The notes under the pieces were generated by a model. The model had not been told where the DNA came from and did not search any database. It saw only the letters and a list, made by a program, of their open reading frames with translations. From positions 3,213 to 44,946 of the forward strand of contig JAHEYN010000022.1 of the NCBI GenBank assembly GCA_023251555.1: a stretch of 41,734 nucleotides of DNA, written 5' to 3'. Source of the DNA: Bacteroidota bacterium. GTDB taxonomy: Bacteria > Bacteroidota > Bacteroidia > AKYH767-A > JAHEYN01. The translations under genes and the position numbers were made by a program. This document shows, in pieces, positions 41,534-41,734 of the stretch (the stretch's first letter is position 1; the number at the start of each line of letters is the position of its first letter).

Positions 41534-41734
41534 TCACTTCTTCCCGTTCCTGATGGCATCGTATATAGCCTGATGGATATCCGTGCGGATATTCATGTTC
41601 GCCAGCTTGTTATTGCCGGCATCCGGATTCACGCGGTTGGAGAGAAACACATACACCAGGTTCTGCTCCGGATCAACCCATACGCATGTTCCCGTAAAAC
41701 CTGAATGCCCAAAAGTTTTAGAAGAAGCATCTTT
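41534..41734 (-). CDS. C-terminus of a beta-lactamase-fold serine hydrolase (partial)
   Basis: The last 66 codons before the window edge. FGHSGFTGT carries the motif equal to the KTG-type box of class C beta-lactamase relatives (H-[ST]-G), followed by CVWVDPEQNLVYVFLSNRVN and MNIRTDIHQAIYDAI. In Bacteroidota this ending occurs on proteins that fuse a glycoside hydrolase family 3 domain to a beta-lactamase-like domain, but the N-terminal part is outside, so the fusion cannot be checked. The stop is TGA at 41536-41534. A peptidoglycan-recycling role is possible. Confidence 0.75.
   Translation of the reverse strand, partial: KDASSKTFGHSGFTGTCVWVDPEQNLVYVFLSNRVNPDAGNNKLANMNIRTDIHQAIYDAIRNGKK

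Overview
The window reads as chromosomal DNA of a member of the Bacteroidota. Four proteins carry C-terminal sorting domains of the type IX secretion system (T9SS). Several promoters match the Bacteroidota TTTG / TAnnTTTG pattern. There are many beta-barrel and SPOR-domain envelope proteins, and UvrA has a CPTTG variant of its first zinc finger. No rRNA, transposase, integrase, plasmid or phage gene is visible. I cannot name a genus.

Layout. 1-6360 (+): a tight run of a partial gene, dTDP-sugar epimerase rfbC, a WecA/MraY-type sugar-phosphate transferase, a lytic transglycosylase, uvrA and a LOG-family phosphoribohydrolase. 6440-10044 (+): its own promoter, then three envelope genes: an EF-hand/dockerin-like secreted protein, an Ig/cohesin-like plus SPOR-like protein, and a beta-barrel with thrombospondin type 3 and three SPOR-like units. 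10171-11367 (+): an orphan LytTR response regulator and a divergent MscL-like channel. 11515-15128: an AT-rich accessory patch holding a RelE-like toxin / Panacea antitoxin pair (-), a dispersed repeat, a T9SS-exported propeller protein and a lipoprotein. 15209-21698 (-): envelope barrels, purE with a consensus promoter, a fatty acid desaturase, a barrel with a heavy-metal-binding tail and an exported thioredoxin-like protein. 22153-22227 (-): tRNA-Val. 22372-25337 (+): two predicted glycan transferases. 25353-27499: a monooxygenase-fold protein and a SAM hydrolase (-), divergent from PhoH (+).

27510-38538 holds the most unusual arrangement. A large T9SS-exported repeat protein on the minus strand is divergently paired with a helical-repeat cytoplasmic protein on the plus strand. 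This happens twice: 27510-31515 and 34031-38538. The two cytoplasmic proteins are clear paralogues with an almost identical C-terminus. Between the two modules lie an HD phosphohydrolase, the SRP RNA, a DUF1801/YdeI-like protein and a second copy of the dispersed repeat seen at 12.8 kb.

38547-41734 (-): an SGNH hydrolase, a Wzt-type ATPase and a Wzm-type permease form a translationally coupled glycan-export operon. Behind them is the C-terminus of a beta-lactamase-fold protein. Much of the window therefore serves the envelope: making sugar precursors, starting and exporting glycans, remodelling peptidoglycan, and placing proteins at the surface through T9SS.
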